A stretch of DNA of 64,000 nt from an uncultured Mucilaginibacter sp. (GCF_946479965.1 NZ_CAMLHX010000013.1:25078-89077), one strand, 5' to 3'. Shown: positions 16,233 to 24,589, numbered from the stretch's first letter. Notes: generated by a model from the letters alone, not told the origin. Numbers and translations: made by a program.

Positions 16233-17051
16233 ATGGAAAAGCACAAGATGATATGGCTTTCCGTTTCGCTGTTTAGTGGCAAAGCAAACTGGCATCGTGT
16301 ATTAGGCGAAGCTATAGCACCTTTTGCTCAGACTGACAGTTTATTAAAAGGCTTTAAAGTAGAATTTAATTATTTAAGCGGTGAGAATATCCGGCTGGCC
16401 CTACTTACTGATTTGGGCAATGAAGAAGCCTTAGCCGCAAATGCCGACATCTACCTCAAAAGCTACTTTGTAAAAGCCAACCTGCCGCAACTACCAGTTA
16501 AACTTCCGGTAGATGGGATTTTTATGCCTTTTCCCAACAATACAATTCAGTATGGCTTGTATCCCGCAGTGACTATTGCGGCAAACGAGTTAGTTCAATA
16601 TAACCTACCGATAGCTCTTTCAAAGGTAATAGTTGCCGCGTTACAAGATGAAATTGATGATGAAACGATACTCACGTTCGCGTTCTACCTGCAAATATCA
16701 TTAGTAAAAGCTATATACACGCTTTTAAACAATGAGGATACATTGTTTGCTCTTATCCCCCCCCTAGATAATTTTAAAGTTGATGATAATGCTTCATCAA
16801 ACTTAAGCCTGATGAAAGAGATAACAGATGATGTTATGCACACGGAGGAATTTGAAAGTGAACTGGATTGGTTAAATGGCTGGATTGATGATTGCAAAAC
16901 TGCGCTATTAGCAGCCGACAATGTAAAGAGCATTTATCACCTAAGGGTTCAAACAGTGTACAGCCATCTTGGTCTAAACATGCATGGTCGGGATATGCTA
17001 AACTATTTTGTAATAAAATCATTGGAGCAGCATTTCATAGTAAACAAATAA
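16233..17051 (+). CDS. Stand-alone thiopeptide-type (SpaB_C-like) bacteriocin biosynthesis protein
   Basis: 272 aa, starts 3 bp after the exporter stop. The N-terminus WLSVSLFSGKANWHRVLGEA, followed by IAPF, a spacer and GENIRLALL, fits the pattern of thiopeptide/lantibiotic dehydratase C-terminal domains (W.S..LF...d..L...i.PF ... hiRLrl), and NTIQYGLYP resembles their E..RYGG block. In class I lanthipeptide and thiopeptide pathways this domain works with a LanB-type dehydratase; no LanB N-terminal domain, LanC or radical SAM enzyme is seen here. The same domain forms the N-terminus of the glycosyltransferase at 7270. It may bind the precursor or guide modification. The fold assignment is by pattern only and should be treated as probable. 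Confidence 0.65.
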   Translation: MEKHKMIWLSVSLFSGKANWHRVLGEAIAPFAQTDSLLKGFKVEFNYLSGENIRLALLTDLGNEEALAANADIYLKSYFVKANLPQLPVKLPVDGIFMPFPNNTIQYGLYPAVTIAANELVQYNLPIALSKVIVAALQDEIDDETILTFAFYLQISLVKAIYTLLNNEDTLFALIPPLDNFKVDDNASSNLSLMKEITDDVMHTEEFESELDWLNGWIDDCKTALLAADNVKSIYHLRVQTVYSHLGLNMHGRDMLNYFVIKSLEQHFIVNK

Positions 17052-17063
17052 TAAAAAAATGCA

Positions 17064-17849
17064 ATGAAAGAAATTGAAGAAAGCGCAATAAAGGTAACCC
17101 CAAATGGTATTGTTGTGCGCGGTGTTAGCGAAGAAGCCGGTAGGCACACAGAAGATATACAGGAAATAATAACCAAAGTACCCTCGTGGATAGTTAGGTG
17201 GGGAATAACCCTGTTTTTTGGCGTACTTTTAATTGTGTTGGCTATTTCAGTTTTGGTGCGATATCCGGATATGATTAAAGCGCCGGTAAAGTTGCAGTCA
17301 TCGGGCAATATGTCTTCGGTTGTCGCTAATGGGGCCGGTATAATAACCAGGGTGTTTGTAAAAAAAGATCAGCAGGTAAAAAACGGACAGGCTTTGGTTG
17401 AAATACAAAATACCGTAGATAAGAATCTCTACATTTTAAGAGCTCCGCAAGATGGAATTGTAGGATTCTCAACTATTATACAGTCTGGAATGGTCACTTC
17501 TTCAAATCAGGAGATATTTCGCATCCATCCCCACAATGAACAATTTTTTGGGGTTGTTCAAATAGCCCAAAGTAATATCAGCAAAATAAAGGAGGGGCAG
17601 GATGTACTTATCAACCTAAGCAATTACCCGTCAGAAAAATACGGCCCACTAAGAAGTAAAATAGATTATGTAGCAAATGAACCCGCAAAAAATGGCTTTT
17701 TCATAGCTAAAATAACATTTAACAATGATTCAGCAAAGTCTAAAAATATTCGCTTAAGTAACTGGATGACCGGCGAAGCTCAGATAATTACCGAAGACGT
17801 TAGCCTGCAAAGCCGTATTTTAAATAGTATTACTAAGGGTATACGATAG
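17064..17849 (+). CDS. Short HlyD-family membrane fusion protein
   Basis: 261 aa. One membrane helix (~res 47-68, GITLFFGVLLIVLAISVLV), then a biotinyl/lipoyl-like half motif (GAGIITRVFVKKDQQVKNGQ), its second half directly after (LYILRAPQDGIVGF), and a beta-barrel domain. The long alpha-helical hairpin that usually joins the two half motifs in HlyD proteins is reduced to about 15 residues, so this adaptor probably cannot reach a TolC-like channel by itself in the usual way. It couples the C39 exporter to the outer envelope. Same operon; the next gene starts on the base after its stop. Confidence 0.9.
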   Translation: MKEIEESAIKVTPNGIVVRGVSEEAGRHTEDIQEIITKVPSWIVRWGITLFFGVLLIVLAISVLVRYPDMIKAPVKLQSSGNMSSVVANGAGIITRVFVKKDQQVKNGQALVEIQNTVDKNLYILRAPQDGIVGFSTIIQSGMVTSSNQEIFRIHPHNEQFFGVVQIAQSNISKIKEGQDVLINLSNYPSEKYGPLRSKIDYVANEPAKNGFFIAKITFNNDSAKSKNIRLSNWMTGEAQIITEDVSLQSRILNSITKGIR

Positions 17850-18959
17850 ATGAACTGTGGAGACTTTAAAATATCATTCTGTGTAGTTTGCATGAACCGT
17901 TTGCATCAACTAAGGCAAACGCTTATGCAAAACATTGTTGACAATGCCGATTATGCAGAATTAGAGTTTGTAGTACTTGACTATAATTCTAAAGACGGCA
18001 TGGAAGAATGGATAATGGAAAATCTTGCCGATCACATTAAAACAGGCCGAGTTGTTTACTATAAAACCACTGATCCTGATTCATGGAGCCCCAGCCACTC
18101 AAAAAATCTGGCCTTTAAGTTAGCTACCGGCGATATAGTGTGTAGTATATGGGCCGATTATTACACCGGGGCCGGATTTGCTCATTATGTTAATGACAGC
18201 TTTAAGGAGGACGATAATATTGTTTTAACCCCCATAGACTTTCATAAAACAAGAAAAAACTACGCCCCACCCGGTGATGTTTTAGGAAAGGTTTGCGTAA
18301 AAAAAAGCGACTTTTTAAAAATAGAGGGCTTTGACGAACGTATGAACAGGCATGGCTTTGAAGATTATGATTTTATCAATCGTTTAGAGATGATAGGTGT
18401 AAAAAGAGTTTTAATAGAGGATTTTGCCTATTTGAAATATATAAGCCACAGCAACGATGAAAGATATTCGCTGCCGGCTAACCTGGCCGGAATGTATGTC
18501 AATTATATTGCTCCTTCTGTATCAGAGGTGTTGTTTTTATACAGCGATCAACGTTTTGATAAAGGTACGGTAGTTGATAATTATACAGCCGGAGCCGAGA
18601 ATTACGGCTATGCCTATAAAACTCGTAATGATCGTTTTGAGTATAGTCTAAAAGAAATGTCGTGGTTAACAGGTACGTGGCACAAAAATAATGATTCAAT
18701 TACATTTTCAGCAAAGGGCTACAGCTTTAGCCTAAATGAAGGCACTAAGGCACTAACTAACGAGAATGAAGCCGACATCTTTTACCATCTAACAGATATT
18801 GAAACTGTTAAAAGCGTATTGACATTTAAGCATTTTTTTCATACCCGGTCAATTATGGAAGAAAGTTTAAAAAACAAAATCGCGGTTGTAAATAATGCAA
18901 ATTTCGGCAAAGCTACTGTGTTTGAAAATTTCAGTTTGACTCCGGTTCATATTTCGTGA
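17850..18959 (+). CDS. GT2-like glycosyltransferase in the peptide export operon
   Basis: 369 aa. N-terminal GT-A fold (KISFCVVCMNRLHQLRQTL, VVLDYNSKDGMEEW) with the metal-binding WAD motif at ~res 110 and a galactosyltransferase-type acceptor block GFDERMNRHGFEDYDFINRL (GxDE...GxEDxDF). Residues ~270-369 are an extra C-terminal domain of unknown fold. Zero-base spacing to the HlyD gene implies translational coupling, so sugar transfer is tied to the export system; SunS-type GT2 enzymes play this part in glycocin loci. The acceptor (peptide or polysaccharide) is not shown by the sequence. Confidence 0.85.
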   Translation: MNCGDFKISFCVVCMNRLHQLRQTLMQNIVDNADYAELEFVVLDYNSKDGMEEWIMENLADHIKTGRVVYYKTTDPDSWSPSHSKNLAFKLATGDIVCSIWADYYTGAGFAHYVNDSFKEDDNIVLTPIDFHKTRKNYAPPGDVLGKVCVKKSDFLKIEGFDERMNRHGFEDYDFINRLEMIGVKRVLIEDFAYLKYISHSNDERYSLPANLAGMYVNYIAPSVSEVLFLYSDQRFDKGTVVDNYTAGAENYGYAYKTRNDRFEYSLKEMSWLTGTWHKNNDSITFSAKGYSFSLNEGTKALTNENEADIFYHLTDIETVKSVLTFKHFFHTRSIMEESLKNKIAVVNNANFGKATVFENFSLTPVHIS

Positions 18960-19026
18960 ATAAATTACAATTGAGTACGTCTCTACTAAAATCAAAGGCA
19001 ATATTTAGATTGATAAAGTTTCATTG

Positions 19027-20073
19027 ATGAATAAAAGAATAAGGGTGGCGTTACCCGTCAACACCACGTCAGACAACCTACACGTATTTGAACCTTATTT
19101 ATCTTACGAATCGCCTTCACATAAAGTTAAATATGTAAAAAATGCTTTTGTTACGGCCACCGGCCTGGTGTGCGGACGTAAAGGTTTAATAAAAGAGTGC
19201 TGTCATTACAATTGGAGCCAGCAAATGGTGTGCCTTGCTCAAGCGTCGCAATTTTATCATGATACTCAGGAAAACCCCGATAACTTGCTAACTTTTGTTG
19301 ATGATGAAACTTACCTGGTAATACACCATCCCTGGTACGGAAACTACTATCATTGGTTAAGTGAAACCCTTTGTCGCGCATGGATGGTCAGGGATAAGTG
19401 CGATCAGATGATATTGCTATTACCGGCTACAGATAGCCTGCCGAAATACGTACTAGATTCAATACTGCCTTTTAATTTCAAAAAAATCATTCATATACCT
19501 GCCGGAAAAAGTGCGTTAGTAGGCACATTATGTATGCCTGCGCAAAGGCCGATTTTGGATTGCTACAATCCAAAGATATTGCTTGAGGTTAATAAGATGT
19601 ATGTTAACTACGTTAATAATAAAACAAAAGTGCATACCAAGATCAGCGATAGAATTTATATAAGCCGGAAAAATGCAACCCAAAGGAAAATTGTAAACGA
19701 AGAAGAGGTAGTATCAACAATGGCCAAATATAATTTTACCATATTTTATGCCGAAAATTACACATTTCTTGAACAAGTATCCATTTTCGCTAATACAAAA
19801 TATGTGGCAGGCATTCACGGTGCCGGGTTAGCCAATATGCTTTTCATGCCTCCGGGCTGTACTGTTTTTGAATTAATTAAACGTAAAACAAACCCTGTAC
19901 GCCATCTTAATTTATTATTTTGGTATATGGCCGATGCATTGGGTCATAAATACTATTGTCAAATTTGCGAACCCGTGGATATAAATGAAATGTTTGCCTC
20001 TGCTGACATTGTGGTGGATATTGACCTTCTTAATAAGAACCTGGAGTTAGTGTTTCAGGTACACAATGTTTGA
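19027..20073 (+). CDS. GT61 family glycosyltransferase, copy 2
   Basis: 348 aa from the ATG at 19027 (a TTG three bases upstream is in frame but unnecessary). Same length and blocks as the enzyme at 6217: VTATGLVCGRKGLIKEC, HPWYGNYYHWLSETL, IHGAGLANMLFMPP, FWYMADALGHKYY. The two are clear paralogs and sit at the two ends of the peptide locus. It is 67 bp downstream of the GT2 gene and probably the last gene of the export operon. Specificity unknown. Confidence 0.88.
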   Translation: MNKRIRVALPVNTTSDNLHVFEPYLSYESPSHKVKYVKNAFVTATGLVCGRKGLIKECCHYNWSQQMVCLAQASQFYHDTQENPDNLLTFVDDETYLVIHHPWYGNYYHWLSETLCRAWMVRDKCDQMILLLPATDSLPKYVLDSILPFNFKKIIHIPAGKSALVGTLCMPAQRPILDCYNPKILLEVNKMYVNYVNNKTKVHTKISDRIYISRKNATQRKIVNEEEVVSTMAKYNFTIFYAENYTFLEQVSIFANTKYVAGIHGAGLANMLFMPPGCTVFELIKRKTNPVRHLNLLFWYMADALGHKYYCQICEPVDINEMFASADIVVDIDLLNKNLELVFQVHNV

Positions 20074-20350
20074 TTTGATTTATAAATGCAATAGGCAAAT
20101 GAATTATGCTCAATATATACCGACGAAATAATGAAGATATTCCTGAAAAGCATTAAAGATGATTGGGAGGTAGACCTTCAATACACCAACAGTGTGCTGA
20201 AGGGATAGCTAAGTAATTGACTAGCGATGACATGTTTTAAACCTACACTTTTAAGGAAAACAGGTAACTGCGGAAAGATACTCTTAACCTATGTTTTAAC
20301 ATCTAAGGCGGTAAAATTAATTTGATATCCGATATTTGTCCGAACTAAAA
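20074..20350. other. Intergenic region, no gene recognised
   Basis: 277 bp between the second GT61 gene and the tRNA-Glu terminator. The only frame of note is 25 codons at 20131-20208 (starts MKIFLKSIKDDWEV), without recognisable similarity. No attachment-site duplication of the tRNA 3' end was found by eye. Confidence 0.4.
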
Positions 20351-20389
20351 TTAAAAAACCTGTAAGTTTTTGACTTACAGGTTTTTTAA
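20351..20389 (-). terminator. Bidirectional intrinsic terminator of tRNA-Glu
   Basis: TTAAAAAACCTGTAAG (20351-20366) and CTTACAGGTTTTTTAA (20374-20389) form a perfect 16-bp stem with a 7-nt loop. Read on the minus strand it follows the tRNA 3' end by 7 nt and ends in six T; read on the plus strand it can also stop transcripts from the GT operon. Confidence 0.85.
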
Positions 20390-20396
20390 TTTTTAG

Positions 20397-20468
20397 TAGC
20401 CCGTAGGGGAATCGAACCCCTGTTGCCAGAATGAAAATCTGATGTCCTAACCCCTAGACGAACGGGCC
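20397..20468 (-). tRNA. tRNA-Glu (anticodon TTC)
   Basis: On the minus strand the 72-nt gene starts GGCCCGTTCGTCTAGGGG, has the anticodon arm CAGATTTTCATTCTG with TTC in the loop, a T arm with GGTTCGATTCC, and an acceptor end ACGGGCT plus discriminator A. G1-T72 is a wobble pair. CCA is not encoded. This is the single tRNA in the window and marks the end of the peptide locus. Confidence 0.95.
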
Positions 20469-20669
20469 TTTTTTTATTTTGTTTCCCTTATTTTGGGACT
20501 GCAAAGATATACGTTTATAGATAATTTAAAAATATTCTTTTAAAAAAATATTTACACCGTTCTATTAAGCTAAAATGGCGCTCCAATCAAACAAAAACAA
20601 TCATCAGCCATTATAAATCTAGCAAAGTATAAACTATCTTTAATACAATATCTTACCAATGTCGTTGCC

Positions 20670-22061
20670 ATGATGCTAAAACAATATGATGCTATTATTA
20701 TAGGTGCGGGACAAGCTGGTGTGTCACTGGCCAAAAAATTGGCAAACGCCGGAAAAAAGGTAGCATTAATTGAAAAGCGTTGGGTTGGCGGCACTTGCGT
20801 AAATGATGGCTGTACACCTACCAAAACCTGGGTGGCATCGGCTAAGGCGGCCTGGGCTGCTGCAAACAGTGCGCATCTGGGTATAAAAATTAAGAACTAC
20901 AAAGTTGATTTTGCGCAGATCAAAAAACGAAAGGACGAGATAGTACTTAATGCGCGGAATGGAATCGAGAAAGCAATGCTGGAAACGCCGGGTTTGGATC
21001 TTTTACATGGCGAAGCCACGTTTACAGGGCATAAAACAATAGCCATAAAATTGAATAGCCACGGCGTTAAACACATTAAAGGCGATTGGATATTCATTAA
21101 TACCGGCACAGAAACTTTTATCCCTTACATTGAAGGTTTATCAAATATAGATTACCTCACATCAACCAGTATCCTTGAGCTGGATAAGATACCGGAGCAT
21201 TTGCTTGTACTGGGCGGCAATTATATTGGGCTGGAGTTTGGCCAAATGTTCCGCCGCTTTGGGAGTAAGGTTACCCTAATAGAAAGATCGCAGCGTTTGC
21301 TGGGCAAAGAGGATGAAGATATTGCGCTTGAAATGCAAAAGATACTCCGGTTGGAGGACATCGACATACAAACCGGATCAGAAGTGGTTAAGTTTAAACA
21401 GAAAGCTAATGGGAAAATAATAGCGACAGTAAAAAATGCCGAGGTAGAAAAAAAGATAAAATGTTCGCACGTTTTGCTTGCTGTAGGGCGGGTTCCCAGA
21501 ACGCAATCACCGGGCCTGGAAAAAACAGGAGTGGCGGTGGATGAGAAAGGATTTATAAAAGTAAATGGCAAGTTAGAAACTAACGTGCCGGGTATTTATG
21601 CTTTAGGCGATGTAAATGGTGGGCCGCCATTTACGCATATTGCGTATAATGATTACACCATAGTCTATCGTAATTTGATTGAAGGAGCTAAATATACCAC
21701 CAAAGACAGGCCGCTGCCTTATTGTATGTTCACTGATCCGCAGTTGGGCCGGATAGGTATCAACGAAACCGAGGCTAAAAAAAAGGGATTGGATGTTAAA
21801 ATAGCACATCTGCCCATGTCGCGCGTAGCGCGGGCGGTTGAGGTTGGCGATACCCGTGGTTTTATGAAGGCCGTTGTTGATGCCAAAACGAAAAAAATAT
21901 TAGGCGCAGCTGTATTAGGAGAGGAGGGCGGCGAGATCATGTCGGTACTGCAAATGGCAATGGAGGGCAATATTACTTATGATAGGATCAGATACTGTGT
22001 TTTTGCGCATCCGCTGTACGCGGAGTCATTGAATAATCTGTTCATGACCATTAAAGAATAG
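20670..22061 (+). CDS. Class I flavin disulfide oxidoreductase (mercuric reductase/lipoamide dehydrogenase family)
   Basis: 463 aa. The N-terminal FAD-binding motif GAGQAG (~12-17) is followed by the redox-active GGTCVNDGCTPTK cysteine pair; the NAD(P)H domain has GGNYIGLEFGQMF; and the C-terminal dimer domain has FAHPLYAESLNN, which keeps the His and Glu of the catalytic HPT..E motif. It begins a five-gene operon with ergothioneine transport and synthesis genes (next start 7 bp on). No mer genes are near, so mercury reduction is unlikely; reduction of a low-molecular-weight disulfide or selenium/sulfur compound linked to ergothioneine is a reasonable guess. ATG at 20673 is an equal start. 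Confidence 0.85.
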   Translation: MMLKQYDAIIIGAGQAGVSLAKKLANAGKKVALIEKRWVGGTCVNDGCTPTKTWVASAKAAWAAANSAHLGIKIKNYKVDFAQIKKRKDEIVLNARNGIEKAMLETPGLDLLHGEATFTGHKTIAIKLNSHGVKHIKGDWIFINTGTETFIPYIEGLSNIDYLTSTSILELDKIPEHLLVLGGNYIGLEFGQMFRRFGSKVTLIERSQRLLGKEDEDIALEMQKILRLEDIDIQTGSEVVKFKQKANGKIIATVKNAEVEKKIKCSHVLLAVGRVPRTQSPGLEKTGVAVDEKGFIKVNGKLETNVPGIYALGDVNGGPPFTHIAYNDYTIVYRNLIEGAKYTTKDRPLPYCMFTDPQLGRIGINETEAKKKGLDVKIAHLPMSRVARAVEVGDTRGFMKAVVDAKTKKILGAAVLGEEGGEIMSVLQMAMEGNITYDRIRYCVFAHPLYAESLNNLFMTIKE

Positions 22062-22068
22062 TACCACT

Positions 22069-23025
22069 GTGATAAAAGTTGAACAATTAAGCAAATCATT
22101 CGGTAATATAACAGCCGTTAATAAGGTTTCGTTTGAGGTTGCGGAGCAGGAGACGCTTGTCTTATTAGGAACCAGCGGATGTGGCAAAACAACGCTGCTT
22201 AAAATGATAAACCGCTTGATTGAACCTACTTCGGGCACAATACTGGTTAACGGTGAGAACATTCTCAATAAAAATGCGGCAGAACTAAGGCGCGGCATTG
22301 GTTATGTGTTACAAAATACGGGTCTGTTTCCGCATTATACAGTGGCTGAAAATATTGCAATAGTTCCGCAATTGCTTAAATGGGATAGAAAGAGGATCGA
22401 AACCCGAACCCATGAATTACTGGAAAAGCTTCATCTCGACAAAAAAATCTTAAATACCTATCCAAATGAACTAAGCGGCGGTCAGCAGCAGCGTGTAGGT
22501 TTGGCCCGTGCTTTAGTGGCAAATCCGCCCGTATTATTAATGGATGAACCCTTTGGTGCGCTGGATACCATAACACGGTCGAAAATACAGGCCGAGTTTA
22601 GAGGCCTTGATGAATTGAAACGCAAAACCATCATCATGGTTACCCACGACGTGCAGGAAGCTTTTGAGCTGGGCGATCGTATTTGCTTGATGGATAAAGG
22701 CAGCATAGTGCAATTAGGTACTCCCGCAGACTTGCTGTTTAAACCCGCTGATAAATTTGCGCTTGATTTTTTAAAAGAGCAGCGCCTGCTGCTTGAGTTT
22801 AAAGCAGTGAAACCCCCTCCGCCCCCTGAAGGGGGAACTTTTGAATTGAGCGGCGTTGTTTTGCCATCCGATGCAAGTTTGTGGTTTTTCTTGGAGCAGT
22901 TGAAATTTACGAGTGCGGAAAATATCTCCATCCGCGATAGCGAGCATAAAGAAATTGGAAAACTTGGGTTTGAAGAACTAATGTCAGCCTTTTATCAGCA
23001 TAAAAAACCTTCTCGCCATGAATGA
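22069..23025 (+). CDS. ABC transporter ATPase, EgtV/OpuCA-like
   Basis: 318 aa, GTG start. Walker A GTSGCGKTT, Q-loop LQNTG, signature ELSGGQQQRVGLARAL, Walker B VLLMDEPFGALD and switch TH in MVTHDVQEA are all present, so it is an active osmoprotectant-type (QAT family) ATPase. The C-terminal tail (~240-318) holds a proline run (KPPPPPEGGTFE, ~250-260) encoded by a C-rich palindrome that looks like an intruding intergenic repeat; it lies after the ATPase core. It overlaps the permease gene by 8 bp. Given egtB/egtD downstream, ergothioneine uptake (EgtUV) is favoured over glycine betaine uptake. Confidence 0.87.
   Translation: MIKVEQLSKSFGNITAVNKVSFEVAEQETLVLLGTSGCGKTTLLKMINRLIEPTSGTILVNGENILNKNAAELRRGIGYVLQNTGLFPHYTVAENIAIVPQLLKWDRKRIETRTHELLEKLHLDKKILNTYPNELSGGQQQRVGLARALVANPPVLLMDEPFGALDTITRSKIQAEFRGLDELKRKTIIMVTHDVQEAFELGDRICLMDKGSIVQLGTPADLLFKPADKFALDFLKEQRLLLEFKAVKPPPPPEGGTFELSGVVLPSDASLWFFLEQLKFTSAENISIRDSEHKEIGKLGFEELMSAFYQHKKPSRHE
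22811..22835. repeat. C-rich/G-rich palindromic element inside the ATPase gene
   Basis: Two C-runs are followed by the hairpin CCCCCTGAAGGGGG (22822-22835). A closely similar element CCCCCTAAAGGGGG, also next to a second C-run, occurs at 46949-46962 at the start of the comB-like gene. It is read in frame as Pro-rich residues. Confidence 0.65.
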
Positions 23026-24589
23026 AGCACAGCAAACTTTATGGGAATTTATGCAGCAGCAATCTGATAAACTGTGGGCTCAAACCTTGCAACATATCGG
23101 CCTTACTTTTATTTCGCTGTTTATAGCTATACTGATAGGCTTACCATTGGGGATATTCATTAGTCGCAGACAGCAATTTGCAGGGGCAGTACTAGGCTTT
23201 GCAGGAGTAATGCAAACCATCCCGAGTATAGCGCTGCTTGGATTTTTAATACCGATATTGGGGATCGGGGCCAAACCTGCTATAGTCGCGCTTTTTTTAT
23301 ACGCCCTGTTACCTATCATCCGAAATACCTACACCGGTATTACCGGCGTGAATGCTGATGTAAGAGAGGCGGCTGTAGCCATGGGTATGAACAGAGCCCA
23401 AATATTAACCAAAGTGGAGTTGCCGCTCGCTATGCCCGTAATATTGGCGGGCATCCGCACAGCAACAGTAATTAATGTCGGGGTTGCTACACTGGCCTCT
23501 TATATTGCGGCCGGCGGCCTGGGCGAATTTATATTCGGTGGTATATCCCTCAATAACACCAACATGATATTGGCAGGAGCTATTCCGGCCGCCTTACTGG
23601 CCATTTTGTTTGATCAACTGCTTTCGCTGATGCAGAAAGTCAACCTTAAAAAAGTAAAGGTCCTTGTTGTTGCTGCACCGGTATTGGTTGTATTGCTTTC
23701 GTCGTTTTATTTCTTGCCATCAGCTTATGGGGGCAAACTTACTGCAGGGTTTACTCCTGAGTTTATGGGCAGGCAGGATGGCAACCTCGGCCTGCAAAGT
23801 AAATACGGTTTAAAAATACACACCATTGTTATAAGTGACGCGGTGATGTACAAGGCTGCTTTTGAAAAGGAACTGGATGTTATAAGCGGATACTCAACCG
23901 ATGGCCGCCTGAAAGCTTTTGATCTGGTTACTTTGGTTGATGATAAGAAAATATTTCCACCATACTATGCTGCGCCGATTGTGAGTGAAGATGCATTGAA
24001 GAAATTTCCTGACCTTGAGCAGACATTAAATCTGCTATCCGGCAAAATAAATGATAGCCTGATGACGGATTTAAATTACCGCACCGACTATCTTCACCAA
24101 AGCCCGGAGCGGGTGGCAAAGGATTTTTTAATAGCGCATAAATTATGGCGGCCGGCGCGAAATGGCCATGCCGGCGAGGTGCGCATTGGCTCAAAAATAT
24201 TTGGAGAACAATACATTTTGGCGAATATGTACGCGATTTTGATTGAAGGATATACGGATTATTCGGTAGCTACTAAAACAGGCCTGGGCGGTACCAAAAT
24301 ATGCTTTGATGCGCTAACCAATAACCAGATAGAGTTTTATCCGGAATATACCGGGACGGGGCTGTTGGCAATATTGCAGGCGCCGACACCTGTTGTTGGT
24401 AAACTAGGAGGAGACAAGAATAAAACATACACCTATGTAAAAAATGAATTTGCAAAGCGATATCATATTAAATGGCTACAACCTATAGGGTTTAATAACG
24501 CGTACGCTTTAATGATGCGGCAAAAACAAGCAGCAGGGTTAGGCGTTAAAACTATATCAGATCTGAAACATTATCTGGACAAGAAATAA
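23018..24589 (+). CDS. EgtU-like permease fused to a circularly permuted substrate-binding domain
   Basis: 523 aa. Residues ~15-215 form a QAT-family permease with about five helices and the EAA loop REAAVAMGMNRAQILTKVEL. A further helix (~217-236) leads to a periplasmic OpuAC/OpuCC-type binding domain. In usual family members the domain begins with IGSKxFxEQ and YPEYTGT and ends with the GFTPEF...STDG...DDKxxFPPY half. Here the order is reversed: GFTPEFMGRQDG, SGYSTDGR and LVDDKKIFPPYYA come first (~245-385), then VRIGSKIFGEQYIL, FYPEYTGTGLL, GFNNAYALMM and TISDLKHYL reach the C-terminus. Stop and egtB ATG are adjacent. Substrate ergothioneine is inferred from context. Confidence 0.87.
   Translation: MNEAQQTLWEFMQQQSDKLWAQTLQHIGLTFISLFIAILIGLPLGIFISRRQQFAGAVLGFAGVMQTIPSIALLGFLIPILGIGAKPAIVALFLYALLPIIRNTYTGITGVNADVREAAVAMGMNRAQILTKVELPLAMPVILAGIRTATVINVGVATLASYIAAGGLGEFIFGGISLNNTNMILAGAIPAALLAILFDQLLSLMQKVNLKKVKVLVVAAPVLVVLLSSFYFLPSAYGGKLTAGFTPEFMGRQDGNLGLQSKYGLKIHTIVISDAVMYKAAFEKELDVISGYSTDGRLKAFDLVTLVDDKKIFPPYYAAPIVSEDALKKFPDLEQTLNLLSGKINDSLMTDLNYRTDYLHQSPERVAKDFLIAHKLWRPARNGHAGEVRIGSKIFGEQYILANMYAILIEGYTDYSVATKTGLGGTKICFDALTNNQIEFYPEYTGTGLLAILQAPTPVVGKLGGDKNKTYTYVKNEFAKRYHIKWLQPIGFNNAYALMMRQKQAAGLGVKTISDLKHYLDKK

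Noticed and set aside
8944..20073. Class I lanthipeptide or sactipeptide cluster
   Set aside because: No LanB N-terminal dehydratase, LanC cyclase, LanM or radical SAM protein is encoded; only SpaB_C-like domains are seen.
20131..20208. 25-aa frame after the second GT61 gene
   Set aside because: Could be a remnant, but has no recognisable similarity.
20670..22061. Mercury-resistance reductase MerA
   Set aside because: No MerR, MerT or MerP gene, no N-terminal HMA domain and no C-terminal Cys pair; context is ergothioneine metabolism.
22069..24589. Glycine betaine/choline osmoprotectant transporter
   Set aside because: The family fits, but adjacency to egtB/egtD with no gap favours ergothioneine. 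Not excluded by sequence alone.
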